A stretch of DNA of 64,000 bases, from NCBI GenBank assembly GCA_900314525.1, contig OMVN01000003.1:55421-119420 (forward strand), in the 5' to 3' direction. The translations under genes and the position numbers were made by a program. The notes beneath the pieces are model-generated. The model did no database searches, was not told the origin of the DNA, and saw only the letters and a program-made list of their open reading frames with translations. This stretch comes from an uncultured Eubacteriales bacterium (GTDB taxonomy: Bacteria > Bacillota > Clostridia > Lachnospirales > Lachnospiraceae). Shown piece after piece: positions 15,591 through 24,729 of this stretch. Every line of letters begins with the position of its first letter. The first letter of the stretch is position 1.

Positions 15591-17531
15591 ATGAATATAA
15601 AAAAAATCAAGTTTTCACCATGGTTTGTAACCTTTATGAAAGTTGTCATCATAATTATGGTGTCAATTTTGTGTGGATTTATAGCTGAATATATCTATAA
15701 TTTCCATTCTACAGGATATGTGAAAGATTTTGATCTTGAACAGGCAGACAAAACCGGACTTACAAAACAGAATGACTGGTATATAATTGGTGAAAATGGT
15801 GCAACCATAAGATTTTCAATTGATAATAAATATATTAAAAAGTTCGAATACAGATTTGAAGGAAGAGATGCTGGTATTCTGATGAATTGTCAGGTGAGAC
15901 TTCTGTATAAGACAAATAGCAAGAAGTTTGTCGGTGTGAAAATAATAAAAGACAAAAATCCTTTTATTAATAAAAAATCTGTTGTGAATGTGAACAGGAA
16001 ATTAAGTGGTATAGAGATACGTTTTCCAAAGAGCACCGCTGGGGCGAAAATAACATATGCAAAGGTAAGCAATAAATATAGGTTTATTCCAGAGAGATTT
16101 CTATTCTTTATGGTAACTGCATTTGTATTAATGATGCTATATTGCTTTAGAAATGCGTGGATGGATAAACCAGAGAACATATTTCTGATATTTTCAATAA
16201 GTATAGGTACATTATTTGTTGTGGTAAATCCGTTTATAAAAAGCGGATGGGATGAAGATGTACACTTTACGAGGGTATATGAGCATCCTATTATGCATAG
16301 GGCGGTTGAAAACTTTGAAGTTAAAGACTTTTTAGACGGAAAAGTAGTGAGTTGGCCATATAATCCACCACATTCAAAAGAAGAGAAGAGTGAATACTCG
16401 GCAAGGTTAAATATGTATGGTGACTATAAAGATGAGTATGCACTTGGTTATAAAAAAGTGAATTTATCTAAAAAATCATACTCAATATATGATATCGCAT
16501 ATTTAAATCAGGTTGCAGGAGTAAAAATAGGTGAGATATTAAATCTTGATTTCCAGTATGTATATATGCTTGGAAGATGGTTTAACATAATAGAATATTC
16601 CCTGTTGATGTTTTTTGCGGTAAAAATACTTAAGCATGGAAAACGACTGCTTTCAATAATAGCACTTATGCCTACTCCAATGTTCATAGCAGTAAATTAT
16701 GCGTATGATCCGTTTGTAACAGGATGCCTGTCAATTGCAGTGGCTATTATAATTAATGAACTTGCAGACAATAAGAATAAAATAAAGAATAAGAATATTG
16801 TAATATTCCTGTTGTTTATGGCCCTTGGATGTCTACCAAAAGCAGTGTATATTCCACTTGTACTACTTGGAATGCTACTTGGAAAGGACAAGTTTAACAG
16901 CAAAAAACAGAAGATAATATTCAGAGTGTCAGTTGTTGCAGAATTTTTGCTACTCATGAGTACATTTGTACTTCCTAGTCTTATTGCTAAAAATAACAGC
17001 AATACAGATTCTAGAGTTCCAGGGACAAATGTGGGTAAGCAGTTAGGATATATATTTGCATATCCTGTGAACTATGCTATGACTATGATAAATGAATTCA
17101 GAAAGACATTTATGGATTATACGTTTGGAAAGTCTATATACGGTTTACTTGGTCATCTGAAACAGACACCATTTGTGCCATTGATAGTTGCACTGATTTG
17201 CTTTGTTATAATTACTGACAAATATGGCGGAAAAGATGTTGTATTTGATATAAGACAGAAGATAGGAATATCTGTTGTACTTGTTATGATAGTATCACTT
17301 ATCTGGACAGCATTATATCTGAGTTTCAATACTGTTGGAAGTGATAAGATAGTGGGAGTGCAGGGAAGATATTACATTCCATTTATTTTGTTATTCTATC
17401 TGATGTTTGGAACGGGCAAGATAAAAAATACGATCAAGCCACGTACGTATAATTTGATAATATACACAACAAGTGCTTTAATATTACTAGGAACGATATA
17501 TATCAGATTTTTAGAACCATTTTGTATGTAG
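15591..17531 (+). CDS. DUF2142-type polytopic membrane protein
   Basis: 646 residues from ATG 15591 (a TTG at 15576 is in frame, but GGGTGA just before 15591 looks like the ribosome site). One span near 14-34, then a soluble domain of ~140 residues (extracellular, beta-rich), then about eleven spans from ~175 to the end. The segment SGWDEDVHFTRVYE near 217-230, just after a membrane helix, is the acidic loop typical of DUF2142 and GT-C-like proteins, with a DED pair that may bind metal or lipid-phosphate sugar. A role as a GT-C glycosyltransferase that uses the lipid-linked sugar made by the DPM1-like enzyme is plausible but unproven. Confidence 0.75.
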   Translation: MNIKKIKFSPWFVTFMKVVIIIMVSILCGFIAEYIYNFHSTGYVKDFDLEQADKTGLTKQNDWYIIGENGATIRFSIDNKYIKKFEYRFEGRDAGILMNCQVRLLYKTNSKKFVGVKIIKDKNPFINKKSVVNVNRKLSGIEIRFPKSTAGAKITYAKVSNKYRFIPERFLFFMVTAFVLMMLYCFRNAWMDKPENIFLIFSISIGTLFVVVNPFIKSGWDEDVHFTRVYEHPIMHRAVENFEVKDFLDGKVVSWPYNPPHSKEEKSEYSARLNMYGDYKDEYALGYKKVNLSKKSYSIYDIAYLNQVAGVKIGEILNLDFQYVYMLGRWFNIIEYSLLMFFAVKILKHGKRLLSIIALMPTPMFIAVNYAYDPFVTGCLSIAVAIIINELADNKNKIKNKNIVIFLLFMALGCLPKAVYIPLVLLGMLLGKDKFNSKKQKIIFRVSVVAEFLLLMSTFVLPSLIAKNNSNTDSRVPGTNVGKQLGYIFAYPVNYAMTMINEFRKTFMDYTFGKSIYGLLGHLKQTPFVPLIVALICFVIITDKYGGKDVVFDIRQKIGISVVLVMIVSLIWTALYLSFNTVGSDKIVGVQGRYYIPFILLFYLMFGTGKIKNTIKPRTYNLIIYTTSALILLGTIYIRFLEPFCM

Positions 17532-17555
17532 ATAAAGGAAGAAGAGGTATATTTA

Positions 17556-18347
17556 ATGAATTTCGCAAATACAAAAAAATACTTGCCATTGCTTAAAGAA
17601 CTGGTAAGCAGAGATGTTAAAATTAAATACAGAAGATCATTCTTAGGAATGATGTGGACAGTTTTAAATCCACTTGGAATGATGGTTGTTATGACAATTG
17701 TATTCTCAACATTTTTTAAACAGGCAATACCACATTTCCCAGTTTATTTAATGTGTGGACAGCTTATATTTAACTTTTTCAGTGAAGCTTCTAACATGGG
17801 AATGTCATCAATTATCGGAAATGCGGGACTGATAAAAAAAGTATATGTTCCAAAATACTTTTTCCCAATTTCAAGGGTATTATCAAGTTTCGTTAACTTA
17901 GTTACATCATTCATTGCGCTTTTGATAGTTATCATTGTAACAAGAACACCGGTTCATCTCACAATGCTTCTTGTAATATTCCCTGTAATATATGTATTAT
18001 TATTTTCAATGGGAGTTGGACTTATACTTTCAGCAATAGTTGTATCATTCAGAGATATGATTCACTTATATGGAGTTTTACTTACTGCATGGATGTATCT
18101 TACACCAATATTCTATCCAACAAGTATGTTAGAAGGTGCAAATACAAGAGTCGCAAGACTTGCATTATTTATAGTAACACACAATCCACTTACTTTATTT
18201 GTAGATATGATGAGAGATGTTATTCTTTACAATAATATCCCTACATTAATGGATCATGTAAAATGCGGTTCAATCTGTTTAGTAGTAGTAGCAATAGGAT
18301 TATTTGTATTTAAGAAACTTCAAGATGGTTTTATTTTGAAAATATAG
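17556..18347 (+). CDS. Polysaccharide ABC exporter, permease (Wzm/TagG-like)
   Basis: 263 residues, six membrane spans, ABC-2 family. The N-terminus has the conserved amphipathic LVSRDVKIKYRRSFLGMMWTVLNPLGMMVV block, and the C-terminal part has TPIFYPTSML followed by NPLTLFVDMMRD, both diagnostic of O-antigen/teichoic-acid exporters. With the ATPase encoded immediately downstream (gap of 13 bases to its start) it would move the lipid-linked polysaccharide across the membrane. Confidence 0.93.
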   Translation: MNFANTKKYLPLLKELVSRDVKIKYRRSFLGMMWTVLNPLGMMVVMTIVFSTFFKQAIPHFPVYLMCGQLIFNFFSEASNMGMSSIIGNAGLIKKVYVPKYFFPISRVLSSFVNLVTSFIALLIVIIVTRTPVHLTMLLVIFPVIYVLLFSMGVGLILSAIVVSFRDMIHLYGVLLTAWMYLTPIFYPTSMLEGANTRVARLALFIVTHNPLTLFVDMMRDVILYNNIPTLMDHVKCGSICLVVVAIGLFVFKKLQDGFILKI

Positions 18348-18360
18348 TTTGGAGGAACTT

Positions 18361-19092
18361 ATGGAAGATAGTATTATTTCAGTAGAAAATGTTTCTATGG
18401 AGTTCAGACTTTATAAGGAGCAGGTAGACAGTTTAAAGGAATTTTTTATAAAAAAAGTTAAAAGAGAACTTTCATATGATGAGTTCTGGGCTTTGAAAAA
18501 TATAAATTTTGAAGTGAAACGTGGAGATTCATTTGGAATAGTTGGAACTAATGGTTCTGGAAAGAGTACATTACTTAAGACAATAGCAGGAGTATTAAAA
18601 CCTACCAAGGGTAAAATTACCGTAAGAGGTTCAGTGGCACCTATGATAGAGCTTGGAGCTGGATTTGACTTTGACTTAACAGCTAGAGAAAACATATTCT
18701 TAAATGGTGCAATATTAGGTTATGACAAGAAAATGTTAACAGAGAAATTTGACGAGATTATTGAATTTGCTGAGTTACAGGAATTTGTTGATGTTCCAAT
18801 CAAGAATTACTCATCAGGTATGGTTACAAGACTTGGTTTCTCAATAGCTACAATTCAGATTCCTGATGTACTTATTGTTGATGAGATCCTTGCAGTTGGT
18901 GACTTCAGATTCCAGGAGAAATGTGAAAAGAGAATCAATAATATGTTATCACAGGGTACAACACTTCTTCTTGTCTCTCATAATACAGAGCAGGTTGAGA
19001 GAATGTGTAACAAAGCATTACTTCTTTCACATGGTGACCCAATAATGTGTGGCGATTCTAAGGCAGTCTGCGACAAATACAGAGAAATGTAA
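18361..19092 (+). CDS. Polysaccharide ABC exporter, ATP-binding protein (Wzt/TagH-like)
   Basis: 243 residues from ATG 18361, preceded by GGAGG; a TTG at 18349 overlaps that site. Walker A GTNGSGKST at about 62-70, signature SSGMVTRLGFS near 148-158, Walker B VLIVDEILAVGD near 170-181, switch His in LLVSHNTEQVE. The N-terminal YKEQVDSLKEFFIKK segment is the conserved TagH/Wzt helix that couples to the permease. Residues end soon after the nucleotide-binding domain, so the C-terminal carbohydrate-binding domain of E. coli O9a Wzt is missing. That suggests export not gated by a modified chain terminus, as in teichoic-acid or group A-type rhamnan transporters. Confidence 0.93.
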   Translation: MEDSIISVENVSMEFRLYKEQVDSLKEFFIKKVKRELSYDEFWALKNINFEVKRGDSFGIVGTNGSGKSTLLKTIAGVLKPTKGKITVRGSVAPMIELGAGFDFDLTARENIFLNGAILGYDKKMLTEKFDEIIEFAELQEFVDVPIKNYSSGMVTRLGFSIATIQIPDVLIVDEILAVGDFRFQEKCEKRINNMLSQGTTLLLVSHNTEQVERMCNKALLLSHGDPIMCGDSKAVCDKYREM

Positions 19093-19104
19093 AAGGTGGA
19101 ATTA

Positions 19105-20961
19105 ATGGAAGATTTTATAGTTTATTACTTGGAAAATCAAAATTACAAGGGATATAAATATTCTAATTTTCTGTACAATAAACTGATAGGGGAGTTTGAA
19201 AACGTATTTGTAATTCCGTATGAAGATAAAGATGGCAATCAGTCTGTTTGTGACTTAATTGCTGAAAAAATAAATACATCCTCTGTAAATCAGAGAAGAA
19301 TAATTATAATATCTAATACTTTTTTCGGACCATTTGGGGAAATCAAAAGGTTTATCAATAATAATTTTACTGACAAAAATAAAACATATTCACTTTTTAA
19401 AACAGAAAGCAACCTAATTAATGGTTGCTTTATCTGCACAAATTACGAAAATAAAGATAATTTAGTGAAATCGATTAAAGAGAGTGATATAATTGTAGAT
19501 GATGTTAATCAGGCAAATATATATAATCTCGTGACTGAAGGAAAGTTGCCATTTATACCACTCAATTTTTTATGTGATGAATATGAAAACGTAATTGAAT
19601 CTTCCACAGGTGAATATAAAAAATATTTGCTGGATTACTTGGTAAACAGTAATGATTACAGTACGGAATATATATATGAATATTTATGTAAAAATGTAAA
19701 TCTGGCAGATATGGTATATAACATGCATCTTTTGAAAGTGCTTCCAGATGTGAGCACATCAAAAGAAGATGTAAATAGCAAGGTAGCACTTGTGTTGCAT
19801 ATTTATTACGAAGATATGATTGAAGAGTGCTTTAACTATGCCAGAAGTGTAGAAAATATAGCAGATGTATATATTACAACTGATACTACAGAAAAACTAA
19901 ATAAAGCAATTGAAGTATTCAAAAAAGGCGAATTTAATAAAGTTGAAGGAATACTTATTGAAAACAGGGGAAGAGATGTAAGTGCTCTGTTAACTGGTTT
20001 TAAAGAACATGTTGCTGAATATGATTTGGTTTGTTTTGCACATGACAAGAAAGTTACACAGCTATCTGACAAATATGTTGGTATGTCTTTCTCAGACAAA
20101 TGTTATAAAAATATATTAAATAGCAAAGACTTTGTTTTAAATATTATAAGATGTTTTGAGAGAGATAAGAGTCTTGGAATGATGTTTCCGACACCTCCAA
20201 ACAATGGGGATTATTATCCAACACTTGGATTCTTTGACTGGGGCAGTAACTATGAAAATGTTAAAGAGTTATCTGAAAAATTAGGATTAGATATAGATAT
20301 TAGAAAAGAAAAAGAAGCAATAGCACCACTTGGAACAATGTTCTGGTTTAGACCTGATGCATTATATGATTTATATAAAATGGATTGGAAGTATGAGGAT
20401 TATCCTGCAGAGCCAAATGGAACGGATGGTACACTGCTTCATGCAATAGAGAGAATATATGCCTATTGTGCTCAGAACAGAGGATATTACAGTTCGTGGC
20501 TTATGAATGAAGAGTATTCAGAGTCAGAACTGATAAATCTATATTTTATGATAAAAGAAATAAACAAACGTGTTTTTGAAATGGTTCCAGCGGGCAAACA
20601 TTTTGAAGTCTTAGAAGGTATAACAAAATTCAGAAATGATGCCAATAGCACAGAGGGGCAGCTTGGATATTACAAGAAATTAGAGGAAGAAACCAGAAAA
20701 TCATCAGAAGATAATATGAAGGTTGCAAAGCTCTATATGGAAAAATTTGAGGATATATCCAACACGTTAAAGGGAACACAGGAAATGGTCCAGGCACTAG
20801 ATTTGCAAAGAGCAGATTATAAAGATAAATTATCTAAGATGACAGAGGAGAAGAAATTAGTCGAACAAGAAAGAGATAATTTATTAAACGAGCTGAATCA
20901 GATAAAACAGTCTAAACTTTATAAGATATATTATAAATTAAATAAAAATGATAACAAATAA
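19105..20961 (+). CDS. RgpF-like rhamnan synthesis protein, with degenerate N-terminal half
   Basis: 618 residues from ATG 19105 (GTG 19096 overlaps the AAAGGTGG site). Residues ~230-480 contain the RgpF domain: VALVLHIYYEDMIEECFNYA, then VYITTDTTEKL, NRGRDVSALLTGF, and FAHDKKVTQLSDKY, ending with TMFWFRPDALYDL and LHAIERIYAYCAQ. The N-terminal 230 residues look like a worn version of the first RgpF half (note SNTFFGPFGEIKRF). The last ~90 residues are a charged coiled coil (RADYKDKLSKMTEEKKL). RgpF proteins act in rhamnan assembly. The gene lies directly after the exporter and 40 bases before a larger paralogue. Confidence 0.85.
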   Translation: MEDFIVYYLENQNYKGYKYSNFLYNKLIGEFENVFVIPYEDKDGNQSVCDLIAEKINTSSVNQRRIIIISNTFFGPFGEIKRFINNNFTDKNKTYSLFKTESNLINGCFICTNYENKDNLVKSIKESDIIVDDVNQANIYNLVTEGKLPFIPLNFLCDEYENVIESSTGEYKKYLLDYLVNSNDYSTEYIYEYLCKNVNLADMVYNMHLLKVLPDVSTSKEDVNSKVALVLHIYYEDMIEECFNYARSVENIADVYITTDTTEKLNKAIEVFKKGEFNKVEGILIENRGRDVSALLTGFKEHVAEYDLVCFAHDKKVTQLSDKYVGMSFSDKCYKNILNSKDFVLNIIRCFERDKSLGMMFPTPPNNGDYYPTLGFFDWGSNYENVKELSEKLGLDIDIRKEKEAIAPLGTMFWFRPDALYDLYKMDWKYEDYPAEPNGTDGTLLHAIERIYAYCAQNRGYYSSWLMNEEYSESELINLYFMIKEINKRVFEMVPAGKHFEVLEGITKFRNDANSTEGQLGYYKKLEEETRKSSEDNMKVAKLYMEKFEDISNTLKGTQEMVQALDLQRADYKDKLSKMTEEKKLVEQERDNLLNELNQIKQSKLYKIYYKLNKNDNK

Positions 20962-21001
20962 CATTCGGCAGATAAAATCATAGGAAGGGATAAGTGTCAG
21001 C

Positions 21002-23281
21002 ATGAAATTAATAAAAAATGATGGAATTAAAAGACTCATACTGTTTTTCATGTACGACAAAGATGGAATAATAGATGACTATATTGTCTATATGCTTGAA
21101 CAACTTAATAAAGTATCAAGTGACATCTATGTAGTGTGCAATGGAAAATTATGCGATGAAGGCAGAGGCAAGTTACAGACTTGTGTAAATGATGATCACA
21201 TTATTGTAAGAGAGAATAAGGGGTTTGATGTCTGGGCATATAAGACAGGTATTGATACTCTTGGATGGGATAAAGTATGTTCATATGATGAAATGATTAT
21301 GATGAACTTTACAATTATGGGACCAGTTTATCCAATTGAAGAGATGTTTGATAAGATGAACAGTGAAGATGTTGATTTCTGGGGTATTACAAAATTCACT
21401 GGATATGAGGATGGAGATCCATTTGGTACAATTTCTTATGGATATATACCTGAACATATACAGTCTCATTTTATCGCCGTCAGAAAGCCAATGCTTGAAG
21501 ACGATAACTTCAAAGAATATTTTGACAATATGCCTGCAGTACACAATTATAAAGAGGCTGTGGGATTCCATGAAGCAATCTTTACAAAGAAATTCAGTGA
21601 TTTAGGTTTTAAATGGGATGTGTATGCAAAATTAGATGATGATTTCAGTAGAAACCCTGTAATAAATGCTTCAAAAGAACTTATTGCGGATGCTAGATGT
21701 CCTTTCTTTAAGAGAAGATCATTTATGCAGGATTATGAAAATGTTCTTGATGAAACAATTGGACAGTCAACACTTGAGATGTATGATTATATAAGAGATT
21801 ACACAGATTATGATATCAACTATATCTGGGATAATATTTTAAGATTAGAGAATCAGGCTGTAGTAAAGCGAAATATGCATTTTAACTACGTTCTTCCACG
21901 AGAATTCAGTGCGAATGTGGATGATGTTTTACAAAAGAGAAAAATTGCTCTTATTATGCACATTTATTATGAAGACCAGGCTGAAGTATGTTTAAATTAT
22001 GCTAAGGCAATGCCTGAGAGTACAGACGTTTACATAACTACAGATAACGAAAAGAAATTAGAGCATATAAAGGAAGTTTTCAAAGATTTAAAATGCAACA
22101 AACTTGTAATTAAACTTAGAGAAAATAAAGGAAGAGACTTAAGCACTCTTATTGTCTCATTCAGAAAAGAAGCATTAGAATATGATTATGTGTGTTATAT
22201 GCATGATAAAAAAGTTAAACAGCTTCATCCACAGACTATGGGATATGGTTTTGCATACAAGTGTTTTGAAAATATTCTCGCATCAAAGGATTTTGTTAAA
22301 AATGTAATTTACACATTTGAGAAAAATGAAAGACTTGGTCTTATGGCACCTCCACCACCAAATCATGGATGTTATTATTTCATACTTGGTCAGGAATGGG
22401 GAAAGAATTACAAAAATACAGCAAAGCTTGTGGATGAACTTGGATTATCAGTTAACATCAAAGAAGAGTTCGAGCCAATTTCAGCACTTGGAAGTATGTT
22501 CTGGTTCAGACCAAAGGCATTAAAGAAAGAACTTGAATACGACTGGAAATTTGAACAGTTCCCAGATGAACCTGTGGATGATGACGGCACAATCCTTCAT
22601 GCAATTGAGAGAATTCATGGTTATGTATGTCAGGATGCAGGATATTATCCAGCATTTGTAATGTCTTCAAGAGGAGCAGCGATGGAACTTACTAATCTTG
22701 AATTTATGGTTAAGACACTTAACAAGATTCTTTTCCAGAAGGGTTGTGCAGGTGGTTCATTTATCGAAGTTTGCAATAACTTAAACAGAGCATTAAACAA
22801 TGATATCATCCCACCATCATGTGATACAAAACTCTATATTGATATGAACTCAGAAGGACTTTCTGAGAAACACTCTATAGAAGTAAGCAAGGATCCAGTT
22901 AAAAAATGTTTTATTTACGATATTTCTGAGACATTTGAGGAAGAAGAATATGTTGATCTTATAAGATGGGATCCATGTGAAAATGGAAATATTGCAGTAA
23001 ATGAATTTAAAGCAGATATTTACACAGAACAGGGATTATATAAAACATTTGGATTTGACGATGTAATAACAAATGGATTCAAGACAGGAAATGTGATTTA
23101 TTTCCTTGCAAATGATCCACAGATGACAATAGATTTAAAAGAAAAAATAAAAATTACCCAGGTGGTAATACACGCAAATATCATACCTCGTATTGATGAC
23201 CAGTCATTTAAGAATATGACTGATATGCTTAATAACAGATCAATGCTTAAGAGGGTGAAACATAAGATAACGAATAAGTAA
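21002..23281 (+). CDS. RgpF-like rhamnan synthesis protein, two RgpF halves plus C-terminal beta domain
   Basis: 759 residues. N-terminal half (1-290) has RLILFFMYDKDGIIDDYIVYML, RENKGFDVWAYKTGI and FTIMGPVYPIEEMF; the second half (about 312-610) repeats the paralogue's IALIMHIYYEDQAEVCLNYA, VYITTDNEKKL, RENKGRDLSTLI, MHDKKVKQLHP and SMFWFRPKALK. The remaining ~150 residues are beta-rich and without known motifs, probably a glycan-binding or cap domain. The KGRD and HDKK segments occur in both RgpF genes and mark the nucleotide-sugar site. It probably adds rhamnose or side groups to the exported chain. A long palindromic element starts four bases after its stop codon. Confidence 0.87.
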   Translation: MKLIKNDGIKRLILFFMYDKDGIIDDYIVYMLEQLNKVSSDIYVVCNGKLCDEGRGKLQTCVNDDHIIVRENKGFDVWAYKTGIDTLGWDKVCSYDEMIMMNFTIMGPVYPIEEMFDKMNSEDVDFWGITKFTGYEDGDPFGTISYGYIPEHIQSHFIAVRKPMLEDDNFKEYFDNMPAVHNYKEAVGFHEAIFTKKFSDLGFKWDVYAKLDDDFSRNPVINASKELIADARCPFFKRRSFMQDYENVLDETIGQSTLEMYDYIRDYTDYDINYIWDNILRLENQAVVKRNMHFNYVLPREFSANVDDVLQKRKIALIMHIYYEDQAEVCLNYAKAMPESTDVYITTDNEKKLEHIKEVFKDLKCNKLVIKLRENKGRDLSTLIVSFRKEALEYDYVCYMHDKKVKQLHPQTMGYGFAYKCFENILASKDFVKNVIYTFEKNERLGLMAPPPPNHGCYYFILGQEWGKNYKNTAKLVDELGLSVNIKEEFEPISALGSMFWFRPKALKKELEYDWKFEQFPDEPVDDDGTILHAIERIHGYVCQDAGYYPAFVMSSRGAAMELTNLEFMVKTLNKILFQKGCAGGSFIEVCNNLNRALNNDIIPPSCDTKLYIDMNSEGLSEKHSIEVSKDPVKKCFIYDISETFEEEEYVDLIRWDPCENGNIAVNEFKADIYTEQGLYKTFGFDDVITNGFKTGNVIYFLANDPQMTIDLKEKIKITQVVIHANIIPRIDDQSFKNMTDMLNNRSMLKRVKHKITNK

Positions 23282-23284
23282 GGT

Positions 23285-23420
23285 ATAAAATGGATTATCC
23301 TCCAGAGACACATTCTCATTCTTTGAGTCACGCAGCAGTACTAAGCTCTGTCTGCAAAGGCAGCCAATCGCTAAGTACTGGCGGCCTCAAAAGGTCTCTT
23401 AGTAGGATAATCCATTTTAT
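23285..23420. repeat. 136-bp nested palindromic element, function unknown
   Basis: An exact 17-bp inverted repeat bounds the element (23285-23301 against 23404-23420). Inside it lie further nested stems: AGAGAC (23304) with GTCTCT (23394), TTTGAG (23322) with CTCAAA (23386), CGC with GCG, CAGTACT (23336) with AGTACTG (23374), and a small CTGC/GCAG hairpin with an AAAG loop at the tip. The whole can fold as one long interrupted hairpin. It starts four bases after the second RgpF stop codon, and there is no clean T run, so it is not an ordinary terminator. A structured RNA, a mobile palindromic unit (MITE-like) or an mRNA 3'-end stabiliser are all possible. It matches no riboswitch class I can name. 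Confidence 0.7.
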
Positions 23421-23458
23421 TAGCAAAAAGAAAAATTAATGATTATAGAAAATAAGAA

Positions 23459-23511
23459 CTCTCCAAAAAGATTGTATAATAACACATTCTCTATTTGGAG
23501 AGCTTTTTCGT
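23459..23511. terminator. Bidirectional intrinsic terminator between convergent genes
   Basis: ACTCTCCAAA (from 23459) pairs with TTTGGAGAGCT, ending in CTTTTTC; the left side is A-rich so the hairpin can also stop transcripts from the minus strand. It separates the RgpF gene from the convergent acyltransferase gene. Confidence 0.75.
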
Positions 23512-23538
23512 TTAGTATAGATTAAAATCTAGAAATAA

Positions 23539-24576
23539 TTATTTGATTTTTTCCTTTGAAAATAGCGCATTTGATATGGTTTTTGAAACAGCCTTATCGA
23601 GCTTAACCATTATCATTGAAGCCATAATTACGATGCATACAAGAGTAGTATATAGAACAATTATTCCTGATGCAGGCTGTAAAGTACCCATAAAATGTTT
23701 TATAAATACAAGCATTATATAATGATGTGTAAGGAAGATTGCATATGAATATTTGCTGATAAATATGCTGATCTGTTTAAATATTCCTTTTTTGATTCTA
23801 CAGAATAAAAATGTGAAAACTATAAATGAACTTATTCCCACAACAGGAATTACATACATATTGTTTATTTTTGTTAAATCTACAAATTCTGCGACAATCA
23901 TTATTGCAAGTGCTGGAACGAACATAAATATATTAACTTTCTTTATATATCTGATGAATAGCATTCCAAACATAAATTCAACAAGTCTTGCAAATACTAC
24001 ACATTCAAGTGGAAGCGCAGAAGCAGGACTATAATTTTGAACAAGTATTATGTGAACAATTATTACCATTGCAAAAGAAATCCATGGAAATTTCATTACT
24101 AGTATTCTAAGCAGTGGAAACAAGATGTATAAGGAAATGATTACGCCTAGGAACCATTCACCCAGCAAATAGAAATTTGGGTGGTAGAATGCGTCTAGTC
24201 CATCAAAACCAATTAGTGTAGCCAGAATTCTATATTTTGGAATTATCTGGTCAAAACCTTTGTTGATATAAAAATTAACTAGAAAGGCGATAAAATATGT
24301 GAGCCAGAACATTGGGAAAATTCCTGAAAATCTTTTTTTGATATAGGTTTTTAAATTCAGCTTTTCATCGTAAACATACATCAGTGAGGCACCGCTTGTT
24401 ATAAAGAAAAGGGTTACACCAAATCCTCCAAGATAAACGCCAAATATTCTGTCTGGAAGAATCTTAAAGTCGAAATTAAGAAAATATTCCAGAGTTCTTG
24501 TGAAATGTACAGTAAAAACGCAAATAACTGCAATAAATTTAATAATGTCAAAGTATACTAATCGTTCTTTTTTCAT
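23539..24576 (-). CDS. Acyltransferase family 3 membrane protein (OafA/NodX-like)
   Basis: 345 residues with about ten spans. The N-terminus YFDIIKFIAVICVFTVHFTRTLEY is the family signature, with a catalytic-type His in the first span, and GVTLFFITSGASLMYVY near 53-69 is the second conserved block. These enzymes transfer acetyl or other acyl groups to sugars of surface polysaccharides, so this protein probably decorates the product of this locus. It is the only minus-strand gene in the locus and has its own promoter, so acylation may be expressed apart from the backbone genes. Confidence 0.88.
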   Translation of the reverse strand: MKKERLVYFDIIKFIAVICVFTVHFTRTLEYFLNFDFKILPDRIFGVYLGGFGVTLFFITSGASLMYVYDEKLNLKTYIKKRFSGIFPMFWLTYFIAFLVNFYINKGFDQIIPKYRILATLIGFDGLDAFYHPNFYLLGEWFLGVIISLYILFPLLRILVMKFPWISFAMVIIVHIILVQNYSPASALPLECVVFARLVEFMFGMLFIRYIKKVNIFMFVPALAIMIVAEFVDLTKINNMYVIPVVGISSFIVFTFLFCRIKKGIFKQISIFISKYSYAIFLTHHYIMLVFIKHFMGTLQPASGIIVLYTTLVCIVIMASMIMVKLDKAVSKTISNALFSKEKIK

Positions 24577-24623
24577 TAGAGTTTCTGAATCCTTTCATAT
24601 AGTAGTATTTCATAATCCATACA

Positions 24624-24653
24624 ATCATAAACTAACAATTAAATTTATGTCAA
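24624..24653 (-). promoter_or_regulatory. Sigma-A-type promoter of the acyltransferase gene
   Basis: Read on the minus strand: TTGACA (24653-24648), 18-base spacer, TATGAT (24629-24624). It gives a leader of about 40 bases before the ATG at 24576. It lies back to back with the plus-strand -10 box at 24694. Confidence 0.65.
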
Positions 24654-24690
24654 CAGTTTGCATAAAAAAAGTTTATTATTACAGATAAAA

Positions 24691-24699
24691 TGGTATAAT
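24691..24699 (+). promoter_or_regulatory. Extended -10 promoter of the two-domain glycosyltransferase gene
   Basis: TGGTATAAT at 24691-24699 (extended -10). The -35 region (GTTTAT, 24671-24676) is weak. Start site near 24706, about 24 bases before the ATG. Confidence 0.6.
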
Positions 24700-24729
24700 A
24701 AATAAAAAAAGATAAAATAAAGGAGAGTT

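Noticed and set aside
23285-23420. Known riboswitch or SRP/6S RNA identity for the palindromic element
   Set aside because: I compared it from memory with SRP RNA, cobalamin, c-di-GMP and T-box signatures; none of the conserved core sequences is present.
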